The notes under the pieces: model-generated | Databases searched by the model: none | What the model was told of the DNA's origin: nothing | Seen by the model: the letters and a program-made list of their open reading frames with translations, nothing else | NCBI RefSeq assembly: GCF_048323695.1 | Contig: NZ_JBLWFT010000005.1 | Coordinates: forward strand, 161,128 to 225,127 | DNA: 64,000 nt | Direction: 5' to 3' | Origin: Aquisalimonas sp007126095 | GTDB lineage: Bacteria; Pseudomonadota; Gammaproteobacteria; Nitrococcales; Aquisalimonadaceae | Part shown: piece after piece, positions 16,612 to 25,873 of the stretch | How the letters are laid out: each line of letters opens with the position of its first letter | Position numbering within the stretch: the stretch's first letter is position 1 | Made by a program: the position numbers and the translations under genes

Positions 16612-18078
16612 ATGCGTGCACTCATCTGGAGGCTTGGTGTAGCCGCTGGTCTTGGTGGGGCCCTGCTCATCAGTGGCCAGAGCCTCGCTGCCAACGAACG
16701 CATGGACCTCAGCGAAGCCTATCGGCTGGCAGTGGAGCAGGACCCCAGGCTGCGCGCCGCCCAGGCGCGGCTGCGCGCCAGCGAGGAGCTCCAGCCCCAG
16801 GCCCGCGCCCTGTTCCTGCCGGAGATCAACCTGGAGGCGGGCGCCAACCAGAACTGGGAGAACTCCCAGTTCGGTGACCAGGACCGGGGCAGTGTGGACT
16901 ACCATGGCTGGTCCGCTGGCGTGACCCTGACGCAGCCCCTGTTCCGCCGCGAGAGCTTCGCCCTGGCGGACCAGGCGGACATCCTTCAGGACCAGGCCAG
17001 CCTGCAGTACGCCACCAGCCAGCAGGACATCCTCCTGCGGGTAAGCGAAGCGTACTTCGACATGCTGCTGGCCCAGGACAACCTGCGCCTCACCGAGGCG
17101 GAGCTGGAAGCGGTGCAGTCGGAGCTGCGCCGCGCCGAACGTGCCCTGGAAGTCGGCAGCGGCACCGTCACCGACCGGGACGAGGCGCGCGCCCGCTTCG
17201 ACCAGGTGGAAGCGCAGCGCCTGCGCGCCCAGAACGACCTGCAGGTGGCACGGGAGAACCTGCGCAGCGTCATCGGCCAGCCGCCCCGGGAACTGGCGGG
17301 CCTGCGGGACGACTTCTCCGCCCAGCCCCCCTCGCCGGATGCACCGGAAGTGTGGTCGGAGCGGGCAGAACGCAACAACCTGAACGTGCGCCTGTCCGAG
17401 GGCGAGTTCCGGCGCTCGCGCACGGAAGTGGAGCGGGTACAGGGGCAGCGGTATCCCAGAGTCGATCTGGTGGCCAATTACTCGCGAAACTACCAGAGTG
17501 AACTCGGACAACAGGGCGCCGGTACGGGAGCATTCGCAGGAGAGGAACTCGACGGTGAGCAGACATCCGTTGGCGTACGGCTGACCATGCCGCTCTACGC
17601 CGGCGGCGGCCCCACCTCCCAGGCCCGCGAGGCGCAGGCCGAGCGGGACGCCTTCTTCGAGGAGTCCATCGACGCCCGCCGCCAGGCCAGCCTGGAGGCG
17701 GAGTCCGCCTACCTGAACCTGGTCTCCAACCTGCGCCAGATCAGCGCCTTCGAACAGGCGCTGCAGTCGGTGCTGAGTACGGAGCGCTCCACCCGGCGCG
17801 GGCTGGAAGTGGGGCTGCGCACGACCCTGGACGTGCTCAACGTCCAGCGCGACCGCTTCTCCACCCAGCGCGACCTGGCCGAGGCGCGTTACAACTACCT
17901 GCTGAACTACCTGCAGCTGCAGGTGGCCGTGGGCTCCGCCATCGACGGCTCCACCATCGACGACGTCAATTTTTTCCTGGCCCAGCGCGCCGAGGACGAA
18001 GTGGATGATCTCGCCGACATGGAGGAGATCGAGACGCCGGAGAACGACGACTTCCCGGATGGCGATCAGACGGAGTAA
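16612..18078 (+). CDS. TolC-family outer membrane channel protein
   Basis: Outer-membrane efflux duct for type I secretion or tripartite efflux; 488 aa. ATG at 16612 is chosen: the upstream ATG at 16594 is part of its GGAGAG ribosome site. An N-terminal signal peptide is clear (RALIWRLGVAAGLGGALL to QSLAAN). Two internally related OEP halves follow: LSEAYRLAVEQDPRLRAAQA at the first helix, PLFRRESFALADQAD, then MPLYAGGGPTSQAREAQAER and TTLDVLNVQRDRFSTQRDLA in the second. The acidic C-terminal tail after residue 455 is unusual in being very Asp/Glu-rich. No ABC exporter or adaptor gene adjoins; the next gene overlaps it by 20 nt. Confidence 0.93.
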   Translation: MRALIWRLGVAAGLGGALLISGQSLAANERMDLSEAYRLAVEQDPRLRAAQARLRASEELQPQARALFLPEINLEAGANQNWENSQFGDQDRGSVDYHGWSAGVTLTQPLFRRESFALADQADILQDQASLQYATSQQDILLRVSEAYFDMLLAQDNLRLTEAELEAVQSELRRAERALEVGSGTVTDRDEARARFDQVEAQRLRAQNDLQVARENLRSVIGQPPRELAGLRDDFSAQPPSPDAPEVWSERAERNNLNVRLSEGEFRRSRTEVERVQGQRYPRVDLVANYSRNYQSELGQQGAGTGAFAGEELDGEQTSVGVRLTMPLYAGGGPTSQAREAQAERDAFFEESIDARRQASLEAESAYLNLVSNLRQISAFEQALQSVLSTERSTRRGLEVGLRTTLDVLNVQRDRFSTQRDLAEARYNYLLNYLQLQVAVGSAIDGSTIDDVNFFLAQRAEDEVDDLADMEEIETPENDDFPDGDQTE

Positions 18079-19069
18079 GCGCTTGAGCGCTCCGGTGCCA
18101 TCGCGCATCGGCGGCCGCCCCCTGCTGGCGGCCGCCGCCCTCGCAGCCGCGCTGCTCGGCGGTTGCGCCAGCTTTACGGCCATCGCCCCGGATGACGCCT
18201 TCAGCGACCCCCCGCGGGGTGTGGAGCTCATCAATGTGCCCTACTTCCCCCAGGAGGCGCTCCAGTGCGGCCCGGCGGCTCTTGCCGAGACCCTGGTCTG
18301 GAGCGGCTACGAGACCACACCGGGCGACCTGAAGCCCGAGCTGTTCATCCCCGAGCGCGAAGGCACGCTGCAGACGGAGATGAAAGCCCAGACCCGCGCC
18401 CGCGACCGTATCCCCTACCGCATCCGCGGCAACCACGACGCCATTCTGGCGGAGCTGCACGCCGGCAACCCGGTGCTGGTGTTCCAGAACCTGGGGCTTG
18501 GCTGGGCGCCGGTCTGGCACTACGCCGTGGTGGTGGGTTACGACCCGCAGGATCACGACTACATCCTGCGCTCCGGCGAACACGAGCGGCAGCTCACCGG
18601 TCTGGACCGCTTCCGCCGGACCTGGGACCGGGGCGACAACTGGGCCATCGTCGTGGTGGAGCCGGACGACCTCCCGGCCACGGCGGAGCCGGCGAACTGG
18701 CTGCGCGCCGGCCTGGATCTGCAGGAGAGCGGCCGCACCGATGCCGCCACCACGGCCTACGAAAGCGGCCGGGACCGCTGGCCGGAACACGGCGGCTTTC
18801 ACGTGGCGCTGATGAACCTCCACTACGGCAAGGGCGACGCGGATGCGGCAGAGGCCGCCGCGCGCCGCGGACTGGACGAGGCGGAATCCCACGGTGGGGT
18901 ACTGCGCAACAACCTCGCCATGTTGCTGCTGGAGCGCGGTGCATGCGAGGAGGCCGGCGCCCTGGCTCGTGAGGCCGAGGCGTCAGTGGACGCCGACAGC
19001 CCCTTCGCCGGTGACTTCCGGGAGACCCGGGAGACCGTCCGCCGGGAATGCAGCGCCGCCGACGACTGA
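18059..19069 (+). CDS. PA2778-type C39-like cysteine peptidase lipoprotein with TPR region
   Basis: 336-aa lipoprotein: basic N-terminus, hydrophobic run ending in the lipobox LLGGC (Cys36). A papain-like C39 domain follows with catalytic Cys in YFPQEALQCGPAALAETL, His in APVWHYAVVVGYD and Asp in DPQDHDYI. The C-terminal third (about 225-330) has two or more TPR-like helical repeats. The gene overlaps the end of the TolC gene by 20 nt. ATG 18059 has no clear ribosome site; a TTG at 18083, preceded by GGAG at 18072-18075, is an attractive alternative. C39 enzymes usually cut after double-glycine leaders; the substrate here is unknown. Confidence 0.85.
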   Translation: MAIRRSKRLSAPVPSRIGGRPLLAAAALAAALLGGCASFTAIAPDDAFSDPPRGVELINVPYFPQEALQCGPAALAETLVWSGYETTPGDLKPELFIPEREGTLQTEMKAQTRARDRIPYRIRGNHDAILAELHAGNPVLVFQNLGLGWAPVWHYAVVVGYDPQDHDYILRSGEHERQLTGLDRFRRTWDRGDNWAIVVVEPDDLPATAEPANWLRAGLDLQESGRTDAATTAYESGRDRWPEHGGFHVALMNLHYGKGDADAAEAAARRGLDEAESHGGVLRNNLAMLLLERGACEEAGALAREAEASVDADSPFAGDFRETRETVRRECSAADD

Positions 19070-19119
19070 GCCACCGGGTTGTTACAATCCTCGGGCACGC
19101 ACAAACCGGGAGGACTACC

Positions 19120-19374
19120 ATGGCCGAGATCGACGAACAGACCCGCACCGAACTGGAAGCCGCCGCGTTCCGTACGCTGGTGGGACACCTGCGCGAACGC
19201 ACAGACGTCCAGAACATCGATCTCATGGATCTGGCCGGCTTCTGCCGCAACTGCCTCTCCAAGTGGTACAAGGCCGCCGCCGAGGAGCGTGGCATCACCA
19301 TGGACTACGACGAGGCCAAGGAGATCGTCTACGGCATGCCCTACAGCGAGTGGAAGGAGAAGTACCAGAAGTAA
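19120..19374 (+). CDS. DUF1244 family small protein
   Basis: 84-aa acidic cytoplasmic protein of the DUF1244 (SMc04008-like) family, conserved in proteobacteria and of unknown role. The start is fixed by GGGAGGACTACC directly before ATG 19120. Conserved core DLAGFCRNCLSKWYKAAAEE with a CRNC pair, then YGMPYSEWKEKYQ. It lies 50 nt after the C39 peptidase gene and may share its transcript. Confidence 0.93.
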   Translation: MAEIDEQTRTELEAAAFRTLVGHLRERTDVQNIDLMDLAGFCRNCLSKWYKAAAEERGITMDYDEAKEIVYGMPYSEWKEKYQK

Positions 19375-19472
19375 CCGCACCAGCGGGGCGCACCCCGCGT
19401 CAGGCGGTGGGGTGCGGCCGAACCTGCAATGATATAAAATAACGCACTCGCACAGCAGCCCGCTCGAGCCCC

Positions 19473-22043
19473 ATGCCACGCCTTGTTCTCGCCGCCACCG
19501 CTGGCCTCTTTCTGCTATCCGGATTCGCCGCCCTGGTCTATCAGGTGCTGTGGGTGCGCGAGCTGGGGCTGCTGTTCGGCAATACCGCCCAGGCGGCGGC
19601 ACTGGCCATCGCCATCTTCTTCGCCGGCCTGGCGGCGGGCGGCTGGTTCTGGGGTCGTCTGGCACCACAGGTGCGCTCACCGCTGAAGGTCTTCGGCCTG
19701 CTGGAGCTGGGTGTGGCCGCCACCGCCGTGGGCCACTTCGTGCTCATCGACCTCTACCACATCATCTACCCGGCCCTGAACGCGGCCGCGGGCGATGCCG
19801 CCTGGGCCACCACCGCGCTGCGCGCCAGTCTCGGCGCCATCGTCCTGTTTCCGCCTGCGTTTCTCATGGGCGGCACGCTGCCCATGATGGGGCAGCACCT
19901 GGTTCGCATCACCGGTCGGCTCGCCACCACCGGCACGGCGGTGTACGCCCTGAACACCTTCGGCTCGGCCCTGGGCGCCCTGGCAGCGGGCTTTGTCCTG
20001 CCGCCACTGCTCGGCTTCAGTGGTGCCTACCTGCTCGCCATCGGCATCGACCTGTTCGTGGGCCTCGCGGCCATCGGTCTGGCCATGGGGCTGGTTCTGG
20101 CGCCAACCGATGCACGCCCGCAGGATGCGGCCGCGGACCAACCCCGCAACACCCGGAGCACTGCCTCTGCGGCTACCTCCGCAGGCCTGCCCGCGCGCCT
20201 GGTGGCGCTGGTGCCGTTCGTCTCCGGCGCCGCAACCCTGGGTGTGGAGGTGCTGTGGACGCGGCTGTTCGCCCAGGTCCTGCAGAATTCCGTGTACACC
20301 TATGCGGTGGTGCTGGTGGCCTTTCTGCTCGCACTCTCTCTGGGCTCCCTGACCGCCAACGCCCTGGCCCGCCTGCGCGCGCCGGCACCGCGCCAGGTTC
20401 TGTTGCTGGTTCTGGCCGCGTCGGGAGCGGTCATCGCCGCGTCGCCGTGGGCGTTCCACGCCGTCACCGGCGGCCTTGCCTATGTGGGCGCAGGCGCCTC
20501 ATGGCTTGAGTACCTGGGTGCGGTCTCGGTGGTGGCCCTGCTGGTGATGGTGCTGCCGGGCATTCTGCTGGGCATCACCCTGCCCTACCTGTTGCGGCTG
20601 ATGGAGGCGGCCCGCCCGGAGCCCGGCGAGATCCTCGGCCGCCTGGTAGCGGCCAACACCGCTGGCGCCATTATCGGCTCGCTGGCCGCCGGTTTTCTGC
20701 TGCTGCCGTGGCTGGGGGTCAGCGGCAGCCTGCTGGTGCTGGCGACGCTCTACCCGGCGCTGATGCTCCCGCTGATCCTGCGCGAACCCATCCCGTGGCC
20801 TCACCGGGTGATCTACGCAACGCCCGTTGTCGCGGCCGTGGCCGGGCTGATCGCCTTCCGCGCGGCCGGGCCCGCGGCCACGACCCTGAGCGCTGACGAG
20901 CGGCTGCTGGAGGTGATCGAGGGCACCCACGCCACCGCCGCCGTCATCGAGCGCGGCGAGCACCGCCTGATCCGCGTGAACAACTTCTACACCCTGGGCG
21001 GAACGGGTGCGCTGGAATCGGAGCGCAACCAGACCCTGATCCCCATGATGACCCACCCGGAGCCCCGCTCCGTGTTCTATCTGGGCATGGGCACGGGCAT
21101 TACCGCGGGCACGTCACTGCTGTTCCCGGTGGAGCGCGTGGACGTGTGTGAGCTGCTGCCGGAGGTGGTGGAGCTGGCGGAGCGCCACTTCGCGCCCTGG
21201 AATCAGGGGCTGTTCGACGACGAACGGGCCACGGTGCGCGCCGAGGACGGCCACCACTGCCTGCGTCACGCCGACACCGAATACGACCTCATCATCAGCG
21301 ACCTGTTCACCCCCTGGAAGGCGGGCACGGGCAATCTCTACACCCGCGAGCACTACGAGACCGGGCGCGCGCGCCTCGCCGAGGACGGCCTGTTCGTGCA
21401 GTGGCTGCCCCTGTATCAGCTCACGGAAAAGGAGCTGGGGACCATCGCCCGCACCATGGACGCGGTGTTCCCGCAGGTGGTGATGTGGCGGGGCGACCTG
21501 TTCGCCGACGGCTCGATCATCGCCCTGGTGGGGACAGAGTCGGGGGTCACCGTGGATCCCGACGCCCTGGTGGCACACGGCCGCAGCCTGGCCGACAACC
21601 CGGCACTGCCGGAGGACCTGCTGCAGGCCGTGAATCTGCGCTTTTACGCAGGCAATGTCTCCCTGAGCGGGCTGTTCGATGAGGCACCCCTGAACACCCA
21701 CGACCGGCCGGTGGTGGAATACCAGGCGCCACGCAGCCAGCGGCTGGTGCAGGCCGGCGAGGAGACGTGGATGACCGGCTCGCGCCTGGGCTTTCTCTAC
21801 CAGAACCTGGCCGAGCAGGTGCCACCCGCCGAGGACCCGTACCTGGCCCCGCTGAAGGACGACGCCCACGGCTACGTGGACGCGGGGCGTCACTACTACT
21901 TTTACAACGTCCTGCGCATGAACGAGCGCCACGACCTGGCCAGCGCGCAACTGCGGCAATTCCTTGCCCTGACGCCCTTCGACCAGCCGCCGGGCGATCC
22001 GGAGGCGCCCACGACGCGCTCAAGCTGGGAGGAAGGCCGCTGA
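19473..22043 (+). CDS. fused multi-spanning membrane protein/spermidine-synthase-like protein
   Basis: 856-aa fusion. The N-terminal two thirds (about 1-470) hold roughly a dozen hydrophobic segments of MFS-like type, beginning LSGFAALVYQVLWVRELG, the hallmark of this fused family. The C-terminal domain (about 475-720) is a Rossmann spermidine-synthase fold with VFYLGMGTGITAGTSLLF, VDVCELLPEVVELA and DLIISDLFTP. It could be a polyamine aminopropyl transferase tied to transport, but activity is unproven for this architecture. TATAAA at 19433-19438 could be its -10 box, without a good -35. It converges on znuB with only 13 nt between the stops. Confidence 0.9.
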   Translation: MPRLVLAATAGLFLLSGFAALVYQVLWVRELGLLFGNTAQAAALAIAIFFAGLAAGGWFWGRLAPQVRSPLKVFGLLELGVAATAVGHFVLIDLYHIIYPALNAAAGDAAWATTALRASLGAIVLFPPAFLMGGTLPMMGQHLVRITGRLATTGTAVYALNTFGSALGALAAGFVLPPLLGFSGAYLLAIGIDLFVGLAAIGLAMGLVLAPTDARPQDAAADQPRNTRSTASAATSAGLPARLVALVPFVSGAATLGVEVLWTRLFAQVLQNSVYTYAVVLVAFLLALSLGSLTANALARLRAPAPRQVLLLVLAASGAVIAASPWAFHAVTGGLAYVGAGASWLEYLGAVSVVALLVMVLPGILLGITLPYLLRLMEAARPEPGEILGRLVAANTAGAIIGSLAAGFLLLPWLGVSGSLLVLATLYPALMLPLILREPIPWPHRVIYATPVVAAVAGLIAFRAAGPAATTLSADERLLEVIEGTHATAAVIERGEHRLIRVNNFYTLGGTGALESERNQTLIPMMTHPEPRSVFYLGMGTGITAGTSLLFPVERVDVCELLPEVVELAERHFAPWNQGLFDDERATVRAEDGHHCLRHADTEYDLIISDLFTPWKAGTGNLYTREHYETGRARLAEDGLFVQWLPLYQLTEKELGTIARTMDAVFPQVVMWRGDLFADGSIIALVGTESGVTVDPDALVAHGRSLADNPALPEDLLQAVNLRFYAGNVSLSGLFDEAPLNTHDRPVVEYQAPRSQRLVQAGEETWMTGSRLGFLYQNLAEQVPPAEDPYLAPLKDDAHGYVDAGRHYYFYNVLRMNERHDLASAQLRQFLALTPFDQPPGDPEAPTTRSSWEEGR

Positions 22044-22056
22044 CGTCCGGGCCGGT

Positions 22057-22848
22057 TCAGCCGGTACGACGCACCAGCAGCCGCAGCAGCGCCAGCGCCA
22101 CGACGATGGCGACAAAGGCGGGGCCGAACGGCAGGTCCGCCAGCAGGGCGATGGCAAAGGCCGCCACATAGGCCAGCACCCCCACCACGGCGGAGAGCAC
22201 CACCGCCGCCCGCCAGCCGGGCGCCAGGGCGAAGGCGACCCACGGCGGGATGAAGATCAGGGCGAAGGCCGCCATGACGCCCATGGCCATGGAGGCCAGC
22301 GCCACCCCGACGGCGACCATGATGCTGAACCCCAGGCCGAGCAACGCAACACTGCGGCCGTTGGCGCGATCGTGCCCCGGGAACAGGCGCGCCCGCAGCA
22401 ACCGCGGCGAGAGCCACGGCATCAGCGCCGCAAACACCAGGGCGAAAGCGATACCGGTGAGCAGGTGTTCGGTGCTGGTGAAGTAGAGCTGACCGTCCAC
22501 CAGAGTCTGCGCCAGGGTACGGGCGTGGTGGCTGAACTGCGCCCCCAGGATCATCGCCGCCCAGCCGGCCAGAATCATCACCGCGTAGAGATCGTTGCCG
22601 GTGCGCCGCACCAGCCCGCGGGCGACCACACCGCCACCGGCGACCCCCAGGGCGGCCATCAGCGGCGGCATCCCCAGCAGGCTGCCGATCACGCCCCCGG
22701 CACCACCCAGATGGGCAAAGCCCAGCGCCGCCAGCCACTCCTCGCGCATGCGCAGGTAAAGCCCGAGCACGGGCAGCACGGCCGCAAACACCAGACCGGT
22801 GAAGAACGGCAGACGGAATAGCGGGTCGATCAGCAGATCCCACTCCAT
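22057..22848 (-). CDS. znuB: zinc ABC transporter permease
   Basis: 263-aa inner-membrane ABC-3 permease with about 8 hydrophobic segments; LRMREEWLAALGFAHLGGAG (quoted part: EEWLAALGFAHLGGAG) and GVMAAFALIFIPPWVAFALA match the metal-permease family. The ATG at 22848 shares its A with the znuC stop (TGATG), so the two are coupled; a GTG at 22851 is possible. It works with ZnuC and ZnuA to import zinc across the inner membrane. Confidence 0.88.
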   Translation of the reverse strand: MEWDLLIDPLFRLPFFTGLVFAAVLPVLGLYLRMREEWLAALGFAHLGGAGGVIGSLLGMPPLMAALGVAGGGVVARGLVRRTGNDLYAVMILAGWAAMILGAQFSHHARTLAQTLVDGQLYFTSTEHLLTGIAFALVFAALMPWLSPRLLRARLFPGHDRANGRSVALLGLGFSIMVAVGVALASMAMGVMAAFALIFIPPWVAFALAPGWRAAVVLSAVVGVLAYVAAFAIALLADLPFGPAFVAIVVALALLRLLVRRTG

Positions 22849-23411
22849 CACGCCATCTCCACCAGCCGGTCGGCCACCTGCCGCAGGAAGTCCTGTTCGT
22901 GGGAGATCACCAGGGCGCCCCGCTCCGGCCCCAGCGCGCGCAGCGTCTCCGCCAGCAGCGCCTCGCCGTCGGGGTCGAGATTGTTGGTGGGCTCGTCGAG
23001 CAGCAGCAGATCGGCGGGATGACCGACCGCCGCCCAGACCATGAGCAGCTGCCGCTGCCCGCCGCTGAGACGGTCCACGCGGACATCCAGCAGCGCGCGC
23101 AGCCGCTCCGGCAGCGTGGCCGCGTCCACGTCCATCAGGCGCAGCACCTCGCGCACGCGCAGGGGCGTCTCGCCGGTGTCGAAGCCGGTCTGGGACTGGT
23201 AGGCCAGGCGCAGGCCGTCGCTGCGCGTGATGCGGCCGGAGAAGACCGTGGCCTCGCCGGTGAGCACGCGCATGATGGTGGACTTGCCGCAGCCGTTCGG
23301 GCCTGACAGCCCGACCACCTCGCCGGCGTCCACGAAAAAATCGAGGGGCCCGATCACGGGCCCCTCATAACCGGCCCGTAGGCCTTCAGCAGTGAGCAGA
23401 CGTATCGTCAT
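22848..23411 (-). CDS. znuC: zinc ABC transporter ATP-binding protein (short form)
   Basis: 187-aa ATPase with Walker A GPNGCGKST, Q-loop LAYQSQTGF, signature LSGGQRQLLMVWAAV, Walker B LLLLDEPTNNLD and the switch His in LVISHEQDF. It is shorter than the usual 230-250 aa ZnuC and ends soon after the H-loop, so it lacks the C-terminal extension. The start overlaps the znuA stop by one base (TAATG). All catalytic motifs are intact, so it should be functional. Confidence 0.88.
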   Translation of the reverse strand: MTIRLLTAEGLRAGYEGPVIGPLDFFVDAGEVVGLSGPNGCGKSTIMRVLTGEATVFSGRITRSDGLRLAYQSQTGFDTGETPLRVREVLRLMDVDAATLPERLRALLDVRVDRLSGGQRQLLMVWAAVGHPADLLLLDEPTNNLDPDGEALLAETLRALGPERGALVISHEQDFLRQVADRLVEMA

Positions 23412-24310
23412 TACTCAATGGGGGACGCAATCACCTCGACCCAGTCGCCGATCAGCTCGAAGTAGTCGTCGGCGGTGCCGTCGACCTGAACGCCCGGCAT
23501 CAGCTCGTAGGCTTCCCAGCCAAGCTGCTCCGCCACGAAGTTCACGTGGTCCTCGCGCTGATACGGATAACGGATGATGACCCCGTCCTTGCCCTCCAGT
23601 TCACTGACCAGTGCGCGCAGGTGCGAGCCCGTGGGCGGGTTTCCGGGGACCGGCTCAAGAAAGCCCAGGTCCGGTACGTCCAGGCGGTCCAGCAGGTAGG
23701 TGGCGTCATCGTGGTAGAGCACCACACCCGGTGCGCCGTCGACACGCTCCCGCCACTCGTCCACGTACTCGTCCGCACGCTCGGCGAATTCTTCCGCGTT
23801 GGCATGGTACGTGTCCGCGTTGGCGGAATCCATCTCCGCCATGCGCGCCGCCAGGGTCTTGGCGATCTCGCCCATGCGGATCGGGTCCAGGTAGACATGG
23901 GGGTTGCCGGCCGGATGGACGTCGCCCCGGGAGCGGTCGGCCTCGCCACCCGTGCCGAGCAGATCCACCTGGGCCCCGGCCTCGAAGTAGCCGCTGGTGC
24001 CGGCCCGGACGCCGGGGTTATTGGCGCCACGGATGGCGGCGGGCAACCACCCCTCCTCCAGCTCCGCCCCCACGGAGACCACCAGGTCGGCCCCGCGGAT
24101 GGCGGACATCATGGAGGGCCGGGCCTCCAGGTAGTGGGCGTCGCGGTCCGGCGGCGCCATGGTGCTCACCTCCACGTGGTCACCGCCCACGTGCTTGGCG
24201 AGCATGCCCATGTTGGAGGTGGTGGCGGCGATATTCAGCGCCTGGGCCGCCGCCGGGGCGGCAGCCAGTGCGGCACCGAGAGCGCTTGCGATGAGTGCGC
24301 GTTTCAGCAT
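23411..24310 (-). CDS. znuA: periplasmic zinc-binding ABC transporter substrate-binding protein
   Basis: 299 aa from ATG 24310 (GGGAGCAGAAAG upstream) with a clean Sec signal ending AAAQA. A cluster A-I metal-binding fold: putative metal His residues in DRDAHYLEARPS, GNPHVYLDPIRMG and VLYHDDATYLLDRL, plus an acidic C-terminal ligand. The His-rich loop of classical ZnuA is absent; the His-rich stretch sits in the neighbouring porin instead. Zinc is inferred from the Zur-like site and neighbours; manganese or iron cannot be ruled out from sequence. It starts 16 nt after the porin stop. Confidence 0.85.
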   Translation of the reverse strand: MLKRALIASALGAALAAAPAAAQALNIAATTSNMGMLAKHVGGDHVEVSTMAPPDRDAHYLEARPSMMSAIRGADLVVSVGAELEEGWLPAAIRGANNPGVRAGTSGYFEAGAQVDLLGTGGEADRSRGDVHPAGNPHVYLDPIRMGEIAKTLAARMAEMDSANADTYHANAEEFAERADEYVDEWRERVDGAPGVVLYHDDATYLLDRLDVPDLGFLEPVPGNPPTGSHLRALVSELEGKDGVIIRYPYQREDHVNFVAEQLGWEAYELMPGVQVDGTADDYFELIGDWVEVIASPIE

Positions 24311-24326
24311 CTTTCTGCTCCCTCGC

Positions 24327-25778
24327 TCAGAATGGATGGGCGCCGTGCGCGCCGATACTGATGTTGTACTGGAGCATGAAGCTCCACTCGTCGTGGCGGT
24401 CACCGCCCGGGTCCTCGGCGGCGTAATCCGCGTAATTCACCTGCGCTCGCAGGAACGAGAAGTGGGACGGGTAGAACGTGGTATTCAGGGAATAGCGGTA
24501 GCTGGTGCCGAAGTCGTCGCTCGGATTGCTGTCGCCATCGAACGCACGATTCTCGGCGATACCCAGTGCTTCCGCCCGAACGCCTGTCCGCCAACGCGGT
24601 GCAATGCCGTAGACCGCCTGAAGGTAAGCGCCGTCCTGGCGGTAGCGAACATCTGCGCTCTCCGCCGACTCCCACGTCCAGTCGTCTGGACCGCCACCTT
24701 GGTCATCCGCAAACTTGAAGACCTCGAAATCCAGATCCTGTTCCCGGTAGAAGTACTCACCCTGAATCGTCAGGTCGCCGTGCCCGAGGTAGCCGGCGGC
24801 GTCGTACTTGTAGACCGCGTCCAACCCGGCGAACCAGGCGTCGCCATCCCAGGTCTGCACGCGCGGCGTGCCGTGCTCCTCTGAACGCTGGAAGGCGCGC
24901 GCGTAGCCGCCCGAAATACCGAACTGCGCCGCGTGGTCATAGCCAAGGTCCGGGCCCCATTTCAGGAAACCAGTGAAGAGCCGGGGACCAGACGCATCCT
25001 CGAAGGGCAGGTCCTGCCGTTCACGGACGCGGTTGAGTTCGTCATTGCCGTCTACGAAGTACTCGTCAAACTCCGCCCGATCGTGCCCAACGTAATTGGC
25101 AACACCACTGGTGTCCCCCTGCAACACCTCAACCCCACCCTTCAGGTAGGTCCGCGTCGGCAGCAGCCAGTTCAGCTGTACACCCGTCTCCTGAATGCCG
25201 TGGTGGCCGAACAGGTGTTCGCTCACCAGCGGGCGGTCGACGAAGTCCCACTCGTGGGGATGCTGGTTGTTGATGTAGCCGATATCCGACAGGAAGCGGC
25301 CGCCCTTGATCTGCAGGCCCCAGGGCAGGCTGCTTGTGGTGAAGTAGGCCTCTTCCAGATCCACCGTGTCCGTGCCCTCGACCACCAGCATGGCGAAGGC
25401 GTCGAAGTAGGGATCCACGGACGCCTCGAAGGCGAACTCGGTCTCGCGGAGCTGGAAGCCATCCCCGCCGCCACCGTGGTCATGGCCATGGCCATGACTG
25501 TGACCCCCTTCGAAACCGCCCGGGTCGTCGACCTCACCACTGAAGGTGTTCGTGTATACGCCATCGAGAATGACGGAGATGGAAGGGTTGAAGGCGGTGC
25601 CGGCGCCGATGCGCTCGCTGGAGCCCGGCCCGATGCCGGCGCCCATGCCCCCCTGGGCGTCCATGGCGTCCTGCTGGGTGGCGCCTTCGCCGGGCTGATC
25701 CTGTTGCGCGATCGCGACGCCCGAGCCGAGCAGCAGCGCTGCGGCGGCAACGCCCTGGGTTAGATATGCTCGCTTCAT
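24327..25778 (-). CDS. outer-membrane beta-barrel porin-like protein with His-rich loop, zinc operon
   Basis: 483 aa with a signal peptide (KRAYLTQGVAAAALLLGSG to AIAQQ) and a C-terminal outer-membrane-type beta strand ending in Phe. Alternating aromatic/polar strands fill the rest. Residues about 90-110 contain a Gly/His run (GGHSHGHGHDHGGGG) that looks like a metal-capturing loop. It is the first gene of the porin-znuA-znuC-znuB operon and lies directly behind a Zur-box-like palindrome. There is no TonB box or plug domain, so it is not a ZnuD-type receptor; passive or facilitated zinc entry is inferred. ATG 25778 follows GAGGGCAATC. Confidence 0.8.
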   Translation of the reverse strand: MKRAYLTQGVAAAALLLGSGVAIAQQDQPGEGATQQDAMDAQGGMGAGIGPGSSERIGAGTAFNPSISVILDGVYTNTFSGEVDDPGGFEGGHSHGHGHDHGGGGDGFQLRETEFAFEASVDPYFDAFAMLVVEGTDTVDLEEAYFTTSSLPWGLQIKGGRFLSDIGYINNQHPHEWDFVDRPLVSEHLFGHHGIQETGVQLNWLLPTRTYLKGGVEVLQGDTSGVANYVGHDRAEFDEYFVDGNDELNRVRERQDLPFEDASGPRLFTGFLKWGPDLGYDHAAQFGISGGYARAFQRSEEHGTPRVQTWDGDAWFAGLDAVYKYDAAGYLGHGDLTIQGEYFYREQDLDFEVFKFADDQGGGPDDWTWESAESADVRYRQDGAYLQAVYGIAPRWRTGVRAEALGIAENRAFDGDSNPSDDFGTSYRYSLNTTFYPSHFSFLRAQVNYADYAAEDPGGDRHDEWSFMLQYNISIGAHGAHPF

Positions 25779-25849
25779 GATTGCCCTCATGCTCGCGTTG
25801 TTCGGTGGAGAAGGGATGCAGTTCCGGGCCACGGGATTGGCCGGAAAAT

Positions 25850-25867
25850 GGAATTATATAACATTCC
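25850..25867. promoter_or_regulatory. Zur-box-like palindrome before the porin-znu operon
   Basis: GGAATTATATAACATTCC is a near-perfect inverted repeat; on the minus strand it reads GGAATGTTATATAATTCC, close to the enterobacterial Zur box core ATGTTATA-ATATAACAT. It lies 72 bp upstream of the porin start and overlaps the AT-rich promoter zone. Confidence 0.65.
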
Positions 25868-25873
25868 TTCATT

